NCBI GenBank assembly: GCA_003533545.1
Contig: DQEK01000011.1
Location: 491 to 17,192 of the forward strand
Source of the DNA: Acidobacteriota bacterium
GTDB taxonomy: Bacteria; Acidobacteriota; Vicinamibacteria; Vicinamibacterales; UBA8438
Length of the DNA stretch: 16,702 nucleotides
Reading direction: 5' to 3'
Shown: one piece after another, positions 1 through 8,192 of the stretch
Layout of the letters: each line of letters opens with the position of its first letter
How positions within the stretch are numbered: the first letter of the stretch is position 1
Notes under the pieces: model-generated
The model's database searches: none
What the model saw: the letters and a program-made list of their open reading frames with translations, nothing else
Told to the model about the DNA's origin: nothing
Position numbers and translations under genes: made by a program

Positions 1-2240
1 TCGATACCGTTGCAGCCGAAGTGCAGAAGCGCCACCAGCTAGCGTTTCCGACCCGCGGAGATGAGGACGCCGAACTTGACAGTGGCGGCGAATACCAGTG
101 GCGACGCGACGGCGAATACCACCTCTTCAACCCAGATACAGTGTTCAAACTTCAGCATGCCACCCGGAGCGGCCAGTACGAGGTTTATCGGGAGTACGCA
201 AACCTCGTTAATGAACAGAGCCGAAAACGCGCGACTCTTCGCGGGCTGTTCAAGTTTTCGGCCAACGAGAGCACCGTCGAGATCGATGACGTGGAATCGG
301 CCGATTCGATCCTGGCCCGGTTCTCCACCGGGGCAATGTCCTATGGGTCCATCAGCGCGGAAGCTCACGAAACCCTAGCCATCGCCATGAACCGACTCGG
401 TGGCAAGTCCAACACAGGCGAGGGTGGGGAAGACCCGGCACGCTACACACCGGACGCCAACGGCGACCTGCGACGTAGCGCCATTAAACAGGTTGCCTCG
501 GGCCGATTCGGCGTCACCAGTGAGTATCTGACGAACGCTGATGACCTTCAGATCAAGATGGCGCAGGGCGCGAAACCCGGTGAGGGTGGCCAGTTGCCAG
601 GGTTTAAGGTGTACCCGTGGATCGCTGAAGTGCGGTACTCAACGCCGGGGGTTCCACTGATCTCCCCACCGCCGCATCATGATATCTACTCCATCGAGGA
701 CCTCGCACAGCTGATCCACGACCTGAAAAACGCGAACCCTCGTGCACGAGTCCATGTCAAGTTAGTGGCCGAGGTGGGCGTAGGAACGGTCGCCGCCGGC
801 GTGGCCAAAGCCCATTCCGACGTCGTGCTCATTTCCGGCCACGACGGGGGAACGGGCGCCTCTCCGCTCACTAGCCTCAAACACGCCGGAGTGCCCTGGG
901 AACTTGGCTTGGCCGAAACCCAACAGGTCCTGGTCATGAACCAGCTACGGGACCGGATTGTGGTGCAGGCGGATGGTCAGATGAAAACGGGCCGCGATGT
1001 CGTCATCGCGGCGCTACTCGGGGCCGAGGAGTACGGGTTCTCCACCGCCCCGCTCGTGGTCTCCGGATGCATCATGATGCGAGTCTGCCACCTGGACACT
1101 TGCCCCGTGGGCATCGCGACCCAGAATCCTAAACTCCGACAACATTTCACCGGGCAGCCCGAGTTTGTAGAAAACTATTTCCGCTTCGTCGCCGAAGAAG
1201 TGCGTGAACTGATGGCGAATCTCGGCTTCCGCACCATGGATGACATGATCGGTCGAGTCGACCGTTTGGATACCACTAAGGCGGTCGACCATTGGAAAGC
1301 CAAAGGTCTCGATCTGTCCCAGATCCTCCACAATCCGGACATGCCGGACACAGTAGGACGCCGAGCGACGGCCGCTCAAGACCATGGGCTCGATAAGGCG
1401 CTGGACAACGCGCTAATAGCGCGATGTGAACCCGCCATCGAGGATAAGACGCCGGTTTCGTTCGAGCTCCCGATTCGCAACGTAAACCGCACGGTTGGCA
1501 CGATGCTTGGGTCAGAAATTACTCGGCGCTGGGGACGCGACGGCCTGCCCGATGGAACCATCGATATCCGGTTCTCTGGCACAGCGGGGCAAAGCTTCGG
1601 CGCGTTCCTTCCGCCGGGAGTCACCCTGACAATTGAAGGAGACGCGAACGACTACTTTGGCAAGGGACTATCGGGTGGTCGACTCGCGGTGTTTCCGCCA
1701 CGAGCTTCCACCTTCCCCGCCGAAGAGAACATCATCATCGGTAACGTAGCACTCTACGGGGGCACCGCAGGCGAGGCCTTCGTGCACGGAATCGCCGGCG
1801 AACGGTTCTGCGTGCGCAACAGTGGCGTGCACGCGGTGGTCGAAGGTGTCGGAGACCACGGGTGTGAGTACATGACCGGCGGGCGAGTCGTCATTCTGGG
1901 AAACACGGGACGTAACTTTGGGGCCGGTATGAGTGGGGGCATCGCCTATGTGCTCGACCGAGAGCAACAATTCGCCGCCCGCTGCAACCTTGGCATGGTC
2001 GAGCTCGAAGAGATGGACGACGAGGACGCTGCCTTCGTTCACGGACTCGTCGCCAAGCACGTTGAGTACACGGAAAGTCAACGAGGACGGCAAGCGATCG
2101 ACAGCTGGCAAGATTTCCTCGGGAACTTCGTTAAGGTAATGCCACGCGACTACAAACGCGTCTTGCTGGCCGAGGCGCAAGCACGGGCTGAATCACGAGA
2201 ACCGGGGTTCGCGGAATTGGTCGGCGCCGCCGCAGATTGA
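1..2240 (+). CDS. gltB: Glutamate synthase (GOGAT) large subunit, 3' part only
   Basis: The frame is open from base 3, so the gene begins upstream of the window. About 745 C-terminal residues of a roughly 1500-residue family protein are present; the N-terminal glutaminase domain is missing. The visible part covers the FMN-binding synthase domain ([10 protein letters not shown] near 320, [10 protein letters not shown] near 837) and the C-terminal GXGXG beta-helix domain (about 1640-1960, with [13 protein letters not shown] and [13 protein letters not shown]). The three cysteines of the 3Fe-4S cluster are seen as C-X5-C-X4-C at codons 1068, 1086 and 1101. With GltD the enzyme makes two glutamates from glutamine and 2-oxoglutarate in the cytosol. 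It is followed by gltD after 134 bases, the usual order. No frameshift or missing core motif is visible. Identity is very secure; the start cannot be seen. Confidence 0.97.
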   Translation, partial: DTVAAEVQKRHQLAFPTRGDEDAELDSGGEYQWRRDGEYHLFNPDTVFKLQHATRSGQYEVYREYANLVNEQSRKRATLRGLFKFSANESTVEIDDVESADSILARFSTGAMSYGSISAEAHETLAIAMNRLGGKSNTGEGGEDPARYTPDANGDLRRSAIKQVASGRFGVTSEYLTNADDLQIKMAQGAKPGEGGQLPGFKVYPWIAEVRYSTPGVPLISPPPHHDIYSIEDLAQLIHDLKNANPRARVHVKLVAEVGVGTVAAGVAKAHSDVVLISGHDGGTGASPLTSLKHAGVPWELGLAETQQVLVMNQLRDRIVVQADGQMKTGRDVVIAALLGAEEYGFSTAPLVVSGCIMMRVCHLDTCPVGIATQNPKLRQHFTGQPEFVENYFRFVAEEVRELMANLGFRTMDDMIGRVDRLDTTKAVDHWKAKGLDLSQILHNPDMPDTVGRRATAAQDHGLDKALDNALIARCEPAIEDKTPVSFELPIRNVNRTVGTMLGSEITRRWGRDGLPDGTIDIRFSGTAGQSFGAFLPPGVTLTIEGDANDYFGKGLSGGRLAVFPPRASTFPAEENIIIGNVALYGGTAGEAFVHGIAGERFCVRNSGVHAVVEGVGDHGCEYMTGGRVVILGNTGRNFGAGMSGGIAYVLDREQQFAARCNLGMVELEEMDDEDAAFVHGLVAKHVEYTESQRGRQAIDSWQDFLGNFVKVMPRDYKRVLLAEAQARAESREPGFAELVGAAAD

Positions 2241-2272
2241 CCTGTCGGAACGCGTCCTCCCCCGGGTCGGTG

Positions 2273-2301
2273 TTGATTTGCTCGGTTGTGACCGCTAGAT
2301 T
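2273..2301 (+). promoter_or_regulatory. Possible sigma-70-type promoter in the gltB-gltD gap
   Basis: TTGATT (2273-2278) and TAGATT (2296-2301) are separated by 17 bases. Each box matches the consensus at four of six positions. Transcription would start near 2308, leaving a leader of about 67 bases before gltD. Matches this weak occur by chance, and gltD may simply be co-transcribed with gltB, so this is only a candidate. Confidence 0.25.
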
Positions 2302-2332
2302 GAACGGCTCACGCTACAACGGTTAGATCTCC

Positions 2333-2387
2333 AGGAGGGATGTTTGCTGCGGTGAGGTCGACCAACAGAGACCCATGGGTAAATTGA
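2333..2387 (+). promoter_or_regulatory. Strong Shine-Dalgarno and short upstream reading frame overlapping the gltD start
   Basis: The best ribosome binding site in the gltB-gltD gap, AGGAGGG at 2333-2339, lies 36 bases before the gltD ATG, too far to serve it. No in-frame start codon lies nearer. A short frame does follow it: ATG at 2340 (too close) or the in-frame GTG at 2352 (about 13 bases away), stopping at TGA 2385-2387, 13 bases inside gltD in another frame. It could be a leader peptide that couples translation into gltD, or it could be chance. Confidence 0.3.
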
Positions 2388-3823
2388 AGGGATTCATTGA
2401 GATCGATCGGCAGAAACCGCCGTCACGTCCCGTCGAGGAACGTCTCCGCGACTGGCGGGAGGTCTATCTCCCCTATGCCACCGAGGACCTGCGGGCGCAG
2501 GGCGCCCGTTGCATGGACTGCGGTATCCCGTTCTGCCACCAAGGATGCCCACTGGGCAACCTAATCCCAGACTGGAACGACCTGGTCTACCGCGACAAGT
2601 GGCAGGTTGCGATCGACCGACTCCACAAGACCAACAACTTTCCAGAGTGGACAGGCCGACTCTGCCCGGCACCGTGCGAAGGGTCCTGCGTGTTGGCAAT
2701 CGACCGAGACCCAGTGACCATCAAGTCCGTAGAACTCGCCATTGTGGAGCGGGCGTTCGACGAAGGCTGGATTCGCCCAAAACCACCCAACACCAGAACC
2801 GGGAAACGAGTCGCAGTGATCGGATCTGGCCCGGCTGGACTAGCCGCAGCCGACCAACTCAATCGCGCCGGACACGAAGTTACGGTGTTCGAACGGTCAA
2901 ATCGCATCGGCGGGTTGCTGAGATACGGCATTCCGGAATTCAAGATGGAAAAGCGGTTCCTGAACCGCCGCCTTGAAATCCTCGAAGCGGAGGGCGTAAC
3001 GTTTCAGGCTAGCACCGATGTCGGAGTAACGATTCCGGCCGAGACGGTGCGTCGTGAGTTCGACGCAATCTTGCTCGCAGGAGGCGCCGGGTGCCCTCGC
3101 GACCTCAAAGTGCCGGGACGAGAACTCCAAGGCATCCACTTCGCGATGGATTTCTTGACTCTCCAAAACCGTCGGTGCGAAGGCGACCTAGTCGGGGACG
3201 ACGAGTTCATCAGCGCCGACGGCAAGCATGTGGTGATCATTGGCGGCGGCGACACCGGTGCGGATTGCTTGGGCACGGTCCATCGACAGGGCGCGCAGTC
3301 GGTCTATCAACTCGAGCTGCTGCCGGAACCGCCGGCACGACGTGGAGAGACGAATCCGTGGCCCGAATGGCCTCACATCTTCCGCGTAACGAGCGCCCAC
3401 GAAGAAGGTGGTGAACGCGTGTATTCGGTCTCCACGGAACGATTCAGTGGCGACCTGTCCGGACAGGTGACTACCTTGCACGCCAGCAAGGTGGAAATGA
3501 CTTTAGGCAACGGACGCCCTTCGTTCACCCCTGTGCCGAATAGCGAATTCGAACTTCAGGCTGATTTGGTACTGCTCGCCATGGGGTTCGTCGGCCCAAA
3601 ACGCGAGGGCCTTCTCGACCAACTCGGAGTCGACCTCACAAACCGCGGAAACGTCTCGCGTGACAAAAATTGGATGACGAGCATCAACGGGGTCTTCACC
3701 GCCGGCGACATGCAGCGTGGTCAATCCCTAATCGTATGGGCGATCGCGGAGGGACGAAGCGCAGCCGCCGGGATCGACCACTACCTGATGGGAGAATCAC
3801 GTCTGCCGATGCCACTGCCGTAG
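2375..3823 (+). CDS. gltD: Glutamate synthase small subunit (NADPH-dependent, beta chain)
   Basis: This 482-residue protein is of normal length for GltD. It passes electrons from NAD(P)H through FAD and Fe-S clusters to the large subunit. The N-terminal cluster-binding domain carries Cys46, 49, 54 and 58 (CMDCGIPFCHQGCP) and a second set at Cys97, 101 and 105 (CPAPCEGSC). The FAD dinucleotide fold is at about 146-175 (VIGSGPAGLAAA). The NAD(P)H fold is near 286-296 (IIGGGDTGAD). The C-terminal FAD contact is GVFTAGDMQRGQS. The start at 2375 gives MGKLKGFIEI, the usual GltD N-terminus, and no in-frame alternative exists upstream. Its own Shine-Dalgarno is poor (GAGG near 2354). It sits directly after gltB, its obligate partner. 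Confidence 0.97.
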   Translation: MGKLKGFIEIDRQKPPSRPVEERLRDWREVYLPYATEDLRAQGARCMDCGIPFCHQGCPLGNLIPDWNDLVYRDKWQVAIDRLHKTNNFPEWTGRLCPAPCEGSCVLAIDRDPVTIKSVELAIVERAFDEGWIRPKPPNTRTGKRVAVIGSGPAGLAAADQLNRAGHEVTVFERSNRIGGLLRYGIPEFKMEKRFLNRRLEILEAEGVTFQASTDVGVTIPAETVRREFDAILLAGGAGCPRDLKVPGRELQGIHFAMDFLTLQNRRCEGDLVGDDEFISADGKHVVIIGGGDTGADCLGTVHRQGAQSVYQLELLPEPPARRGETNPWPEWPHIFRVTSAHEEGGERVYSVSTERFSGDLSGQVTTLHASKVEMTLGNGRPSFTPVPNSEFELQADLVLLAMGFVGPKREGLLDQLGVDLTNRGNVSRDKNWMTSINGVFTAGDMQRGQSLIVWAIAEGRSAAAGIDHYLMGESRLPMPLP

Positions 3824-3904
3824 TGAGCTAGTGGGCGGCCCGAGCTGGACCCAGTCGACTGTCCACGCACGATCGTCGTTTTACCGAGAGGAATCGACAT
3901 TCCC

Positions 3905-5452
3905 GTGCCTAGAGAACGCGCACTGTCGCAAGACGCCGCCCGACTGGCCACGTTGAGTGAAGTCAACGAAGCGCTCGCCGGTGGATCCAGCCTTCGGGCC
4001 GCCCTCCAACGGGTTTTGCAACTGCTCGATCGGCGCGACAGTGTCGTATGCGGTTCGATCACACTGCTAAACCCAGATACAGGATTGTTGCACGTCGAAG
4101 CCGCCGAGGGACTCACGCCGGAAGGCCGGTCAGCTCGTTACAAAGTCGGCGAAGGGGTTACTGGACGGGTGGTCGAAAGTGGCAAACCCGTCATCGTGCC
4201 CAGAGCCAGCAAGGAGCCGATGTTTCTCAACCGGGCGAGGCGCAAGAACCTCGAGCAGCGCGATATCAGTTTTATCTGCGCCCCGATCAAACCCCGAAAA
4301 GAAAAAAAGTCGGTCGGCGCGATCAGCATTGACTTGCCGTTCGAGAAGGGTCGCGACTACCAAGGCTACGTCCGATTTCTCGACGTCGTAACCTCGATGA
4401 TCGCCCAGGCTATCCGGGTTAGTCACCTGGTCGACGCCGAGCGTCAGCGACTCGTTGACGAGAACGTCCACCTCCGAGACGAACTCAAACAGCGTTACGA
4501 CTTCGCCAACATCGTGGGTACCAGCCGCCCTATGCGAGAGGTCTACGCCCAGGTCAACCAAGTCGCCGGCGCCAACACGACCGTTCTTGTGCGAGGGGAA
4601 TCCGGCACCGGGAAGGAACTGATCGCCCACGCGATCCACTACAACTCAAGACGAGCCAAAAAACCGTTCGTCAAGGTGAGCTGCGCGGCTCTGCCGGACT
4701 CCCTCATCGAATCAGAACTGTTCGGCTACGAGAAGGGCGCCTTCACCGGCGCACAGAACCGCAAGAAAGGCCGCTTTGAATTAGCCGAGGGTGGCACGTT
4801 GTTCCTAGACGAAATCGGTGACCTCAATGCCTCGACGCAGATCAAGCTGTTGCGAGTCCTGCAGGAGCGAGAATTCGAGCGGCTTGGCGGCACGCAGCCA
4901 GTTAAAGTCGATGTTCGCCTGCTCGCCGCTACCAACTCAGACGTCGAGGGGGCAATGGCAGCTGGTACATTCCGCGAGGACCTGCACTATCGCCTAAACG
5001 TCTTCACCATCTTCGTCCCGCCGCTCAGGGAACGGAAGACCGACGTATTGCTTCTAGCTGATCACTTTCTCGAACGCTACGCAGTCGAACATGGCAAACC
5101 CGTTAAGCGAATCTCGACGCCAGCGATCGACATGTTGATGTCATACCACTGGCCAGGCAACGTTCGCGAACTCGAGAACGCGCTCGAGCGAGCAGTGCTT
5201 ATCTGCGACGGCAACGTCATTCACGCTCACGACCTTCCACCTTCGCTGCAAACTGGCGAAACTTCCGGCACCGTCATGAGCCTTTCATTCGCCGAAGCTG
5301 TAGAAGCGTACGAGAAGGATCTAATCGAAGACGCTCTCAAGACGACCCGCGGCAACCGCGTTAAGGCGGCGATGCTGCTGCAATCGACCGAGCGAATCAT
5401 CAGTTACAAGGTCAAGAAGTACGAAATAGATACTGGCCGTTATCGGAATTAG
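3905..5452 (+). CDS. Sigma-54-dependent transcriptional activator (GAF, AAA+, Fis-type HTH; NifA/NtrC-like)
   Basis: The protein has 515 residues in the standard NifA order. A GAF sensor domain covers about 15-175. The AAA+ domain covers about 205-435, with Walker A GESGTGKE near 231-238, the sigma-54-contacting GAFTGA loop near 278-283 and Walker B LFLDEIGD near 300. A Fis-type helix-turn-helix covers about 470-510. It has no receiver domain, so control probably comes from a small molecule or protein acting on the GAF domain. In NifA the GAF domain can bind 2-oxoglutarate; that is family knowledge, not shown here. I chose GTG 3905, with AGAGGA at 3887-3892 twelve bases upstream, which is rather far; ATT at 3899 is in frame and better spaced. 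No nif genes are nearby and the sigma-54 promoter at 5605 follows, so ammonium-assimilation control is likelier than nitrogen fixation. Confidence 0.92.
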   Translation: MPRERALSQDAARLATLSEVNEALAGGSSLRAALQRVLQLLDRRDSVVCGSITLLNPDTGLLHVEAAEGLTPEGRSARYKVGEGVTGRVVESGKPVIVPRASKEPMFLNRARRKNLEQRDISFICAPIKPRKEKKSVGAISIDLPFEKGRDYQGYVRFLDVVTSMIAQAIRVSHLVDAERQRLVDENVHLRDELKQRYDFANIVGTSRPMREVYAQVNQVAGANTTVLVRGESGTGKELIAHAIHYNSRRAKKPFVKVSCAALPDSLIESELFGYEKGAFTGAQNRKKGRFELAEGGTLFLDEIGDLNASTQIKLLRVLQEREFERLGGTQPVKVDVRLLAATNSDVEGAMAAGTFREDLHYRLNVFTIFVPPLRERKTDVLLLADHFLERYAVEHGKPVKRISTPAIDMLMSYHWPGNVRELENALERAVLICDGNVIHAHDLPPSLQTGETSGTVMSLSFAEAVEAYEKDLIEDALKTTRGNRVKAAMLLQSTERIISYKVKKYEIDTGRYRN

Positions 5453-5464
5453 GTGCTTGGCCTC

Positions 5465-5483
5465 CGTTCGATCCACATGAACG
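5465..5483. promoter_or_regulatory. Inverted repeat, possible activator binding site upstream of glnK
   Basis: CGTTC (5465-5469) and GAACG (5479-5483) are inverted with a 9-base spacer, about 130-140 bases upstream of the -24 element at 5605. That is the usual distance for a sigma-54 enhancer. It matches neither the NifA (TGT-N10-ACA) nor the NtrC consensus. It lies 13 bases past the activator gene, so it could also be a weak terminator stem, though no T-run follows. Confidence 0.25.
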
Positions 5484-5561
5484 TCGGATCTACTTCCCCG
5501 GTACCACAATGTCGTCGGTCGCGATGCGTGATTCGCCTTGCCCTAGCTCGGAATTTATCCC

Positions 5562-5569
5562 GTGATCAC
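5562..5569. promoter_or_regulatory. Short palindrome GTGATCAC upstream of the sigma-54 promoter
   Basis: A perfect 8-base palindrome is centred near -65 relative to the predicted glnK transcription start. It could be half of an operator or chance; the only support is its position between the possible enhancer and the promoter. Confidence 0.15.
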
Positions 5570-5604
5570 AGGCTCAAACGACTGCCACCGCCGCCGACAA
5601 GTCC

Positions 5605-5619
5605 TGGCACGCTCTTTGC
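5605..5619 (+). promoter_or_regulatory. Sigma-54 (-24/-12) promoter of glnK-amtB
   Basis: TGGCACGCTCTTTGC matches the sigma-54 consensus TGGCAC-N5-TTGC exactly. The invariant GG (5606-5607) and GC (5618-5619) are separated by exactly 10 bases. Transcription would start near 5630, giving a leader of about 100 bases before glnK. It lies between a sigma-54 activator gene and glnK, where nitrogen-regulated promoters are commonly found. None of the other TGGCAC occurrences I checked in the window has the correct GG-N10-GC spacing. Confidence 0.85.
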
Positions 5620-5691
5620 GACCCTCTAACGCGTCGATCCTAATTCGCTTAGACGGCCGGTCGCAGTCGAACGCCATTGGAGAAACCGTAA

Positions 5692-6072
<381 letters not shown>

Positions 6073-6084
6073 GTCCACCGCGCA

Positions 6085-6103
6085 CACGTGAGAAGCCCAC
6101 GTG
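6085..6103. repeat. Two CACGTG palindromes in the glnK-amtB gap
   Basis: CACGTG occurs at 6085-6090 and again at 6098-6103, each followed by A. Because each copy is self-complementary, the pair can also fold as a 6-bp stem with a 7-base loop in the transcript. It could be a protein site or an mRNA-processing hairpin that sets unequal amounts of PII and AmtB. Confidence 0.35.
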
Positions 6104-6141
6104 AACGTAATCTAGTGCCTGGAATCAGAGGAACCAAACCG

Positions 6142-7440
6142 ATGACAACCCTCAGACGTAAGCCCGTGGTTCCACTCGCAGCCACAGTCCTCGTGCTCGG
6201 GCTGCCCCGCCTGGCGGCCGCTCAAGGTGAACTGAACACCGGAGACACCGCTTGGATGCTTACCTCAAGCGCGCTCGTTCTCTTCATGACCATTCCCGGC
6301 CTGTCGCTTTTCTATGCCGGACTGGTACGCGCCAAGAATGTGTTGTCGGTGATGATGCAGTGCTTCGCGATCACCTGCATGGTGACCGTCCTGTGGACAG
6401 TTTACGCCTATGGGTTGGTGTTCGGTGACGGCGGAAGCCTGAACGGCTTTATCGGTTTCGGTAAGTTTTTTCTCGCGGACATTGAGGTGGGCACCGTCTC
6501 GGGCACCATACCCGAATCGGTCTTCCAGATGTTCCAGCTCACGTTCGCCATTATCACGCCAGCACTTATGGTTGGGGCATTCGCGGAGCGTATGAAATTT
6601 TCAGCCATGATGGTCTTCATGGCACTCTGGGTGACCATCGTTTACGCCCCCGTGGCCCACTGGGTCTGGGGTGGTGGCTTCCTCCAGGACATGGGGGTGA
6701 TCGATTTCGCAGGCGGTATCGTCGTGCACATCAGCGCCGGCATCGCGGCGCTAGTACTCTGCATTATGCTCGGCAAGCGTAGCGGATATCCCACTACCTC
6801 AATGGCGCCTAACAGCCTAGTACTCACCGTCGTCGGCACCTCGATGCTGTGGGTCGGCTGGTTTGGTTTCAACGCGGGCAGTGCCGGCGCGGCCGATGGA
6901 ACGGCGGGTATGGCAATGGCCGTGACGCACATCTCTGCCGCGATCGCCGGATTAACCTGGATGCTCTGGGAGTGGTCCAATTACGGCAAACCGAGCGTGC
7001 TGGGAATCGCCACTGGCACGATTGCAGGGCTGGCCGCGATCACTCCGGCGTCCGGCTCCGTCGGCCCCGTCGGCGCGATAGTGATCGGCTTCACCGCGGG
7101 CGCGACGTGCTACTGGGGCGCGAACCGACTAAAACGCCTGTTCGGGTATGACGACTCGCTAGACGTGTTCGGCGTCCACGGCATCGGAGGCATCGTGGGG
7201 GTACTTCTAACCGGGGCGTTCGCCTCCGACGCGCTGGGCGGCTCGATGGAAAACCTGGACATCGGCAACCAACTTCGACTGCAGGCGGTGGGGATTGCTG
7301 TCACCGTGGTGTACTCCGGTGTATTGACATTCGTCCTTGTGAAGGTGGTCGACGGCATGATTGGCATCCGCGTGACCGCTGAGGAGGAGAGCACCGGCCT
7401 GGACCTCGCCCTTCACGACGAACGAGGTTTCAACCTTTAG
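6142..7440 (+). CDS. amtB: Ammonium transporter, Amt/MEP/Rh family
   Basis: The inner-membrane ammonium channel has 432 residues from this start. I chose ATG 6142 over a GTG 54 bases upstream because AGAGGA (6127-6132) is well placed and the protein then starts with a clean signal peptide: MTTLRRK, a hydrophobic stretch (residues 9-24), and probable cleavage after Ala27. Membrane helices follow throughout. Family signatures are GLSLFYAGLVRAKN and both pore histidines, in AHWVWGGGF and FGVHGIGGIVG. The short cytoplasmic tail after VDGMIGIRV, where PII docks, is present. The glnK-amtB pairing is the conserved arrangement in which PII blocks the channel when nitrogen is plentiful. It probably shares the sigma-54 transcript with glnK. 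Confidence 0.96.
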   Translation: MTTLRRKPVVPLAATVLVLGLPRLAAAQGELNTGDTAWMLTSSALVLFMTIPGLSLFYAGLVRAKNVLSVMMQCFAITCMVTVLWTVYAYGLVFGDGGSLNGFIGFGKFFLADIEVGTVSGTIPESVFQMFQLTFAIITPALMVGAFAERMKFSAMMVFMALWVTIVYAPVAHWVWGGGFLQDMGVIDFAGGIVVHISAGIAALVLCIMLGKRSGYPTTSMAPNSLVLTVVGTSMLWVGWFGFNAGSAGAADGTAGMAMAVTHISAAIAGLTWMLWEWSNYGKPSVLGIATGTIAGLAAITPASGSVGPVGAIVIGFTAGATCYWGANRLKRLFGYDDSLDVFGVHGIGGIVGVLLTGAFASDALGGSMENLDIGNQLRLQAVGIAVTVVYSGVLTFVLVKVVDGMIGIRVTAEEESTGLDLALHDERGFNL

Positions 7441-8192
7441 AGAACTGGAAACGAAGCACTTTTACTCCGCTCGCTTTCAGAAAAAGAGCTGCGATGGGAA
7501 CTCGCCGCCACGTCGCTACGGCCTCCGAATTCCCGACACTCGGTAACATTATCGCTGAGTGCGTTCGGACCCTAACGTGTCAGCAAGCATGGCGCCGCCC
7601 TTAGCCGACGCTCAGGGACGCCTTGCACCACAGTGGGTGGGAGCCCGGCGGCGACATGCGTTTCCTCGCTTCTCATACTCAGAAACGAGACCCAGTGATC
7701 AATGGTTTGGACAACAAATTCCAACTGGCCGACTTGCCTGCTCTCAGTCTTCGCTACAAAACGCCAAACCCCGACGAACAACGGTCATCAAAAACTTACC
7801 TCCGGCATGGGCATCGGACGCGGAGTTCCGTCGTCCCTGATGTTACCGAACCTCTGGTAAGATGACCCGTTCATTCGGACGGGTAACGGCCTGGAGACAC
7901 ACACGTTGCAGGTGGAACGGCGAAACGTCCCTTGCCACCGACGCCGGCTTCGGTCACGCCAACTCCCTCCGCTGCAGCGTACCCAGTCGGCGGATGCACC
8001 CGCGTTTGTTAGCTGTGAGGTCGGTAGTGGCGCCCATTTGATCCCGCTGGACAACGCGCCGAAGACATTCGGTGGGAACGAGAAGGTCCAGGGCGTTGGT
8101 TTCACCGGTTCAGTGCTAGGTAGCCGAAACCTATCCGCCCACCGCGCTCAGCTTAGACGCCCCGGCGGCGAGTCATAGAGTTTCCCGGAGCC
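7441..8192 (+). other. 752-base stretch without a convincing gene between amtB and glnD
   Basis: Reading frames up to about 105 codons exist on both strands, but their translations resemble no family I know and are rich in Arg, Ser and Pro, like out-of-frame GC-rich DNA. I see no tRNA T-loop, no RNase P or tmRNA core motifs and no clear promoter. The one conspicuous element is a hairpin cluster at 7816-7884. The stretch is unusually long for this tightly packed locus, so it may hold the glnD promoter and leader, a small RNA, or the remains of a lost gene. Confidence 0.6.
7816..7884 (+). ncRNA. Cluster of three adjacent hairpins, candidate structured RNA or leader element
   Basis: Three stems follow one another. 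The first is 7816-7836: GGACG/CGTCC continued by CGG/CCG with one bulged T and an AGTT loop. The second is 7843-7860: TTACC/GGTAA with an 8-base loop. The third is 7865-7884: an 8-bp stem ACCCGTTC/GGACGGGT, one T-G wobble, with an ATTC tetraloop. GTTACC at 7842-7847 can instead pair with GGTAAC at 7882-7887, which would break both the second and third stems, so two exclusive folds are possible. I recognise no known RNA family. The element lies about 310 bases before glnD. Confidence 0.3.

Noticed and set aside
1668..2180. 170-codon open frame on the - strand inside gltB
   Set aside because: It lies opposite strongly conserved GltB sequence, matches no known family and is a by-product of the GC-rich codon pattern.
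4130..4639. 169-codon open frame on the - strand inside the activator gene
   Set aside because: It is antisense to the GAF and AAA+ coding sequence with no recognisable domains.
3905..5452. Calling the activator NifA
   Set aside because: Domain order fits, but no nitrogen-fixation genes, NifA binding sites or oxygen-sensing cysteine linker are visible, and the neighbours are general ammonium-assimilation genes.
5464..5473. tRNA T-loop-like GTTCGATCC after the activator gene
   Set aside because: No anticodon stem, D-arm or CCA end can be placed around it; upstream sequence is the coding end of the activator.
7012..7030. TGGCACGATTGC inside amtB as a second sigma-54 promoter
   Set aside because: The GG-to-GC spacing is too short (5 bases instead of 10) and it lies within conserved coding sequence.
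7865..7890. Resemblance to the glutamine riboswitch core (CGTTCA ... GGACGG) upstream of glnD
   Set aside because: The two conserved pieces are only a few bases apart, leaving no room for the internal stem. The conserved GAAGTA stretch and the later helix are missing. A simple hairpin explains the sequence; a covariance-model search would settle it.
7788..8105. 105-codon - strand frame in the amtB-glnD gap
   Set aside because: It has no recognisable motif and no good Shine-Dalgarno, and it overlaps the hairpin cluster. I cannot support it as a gene, though it is the longest frame there.
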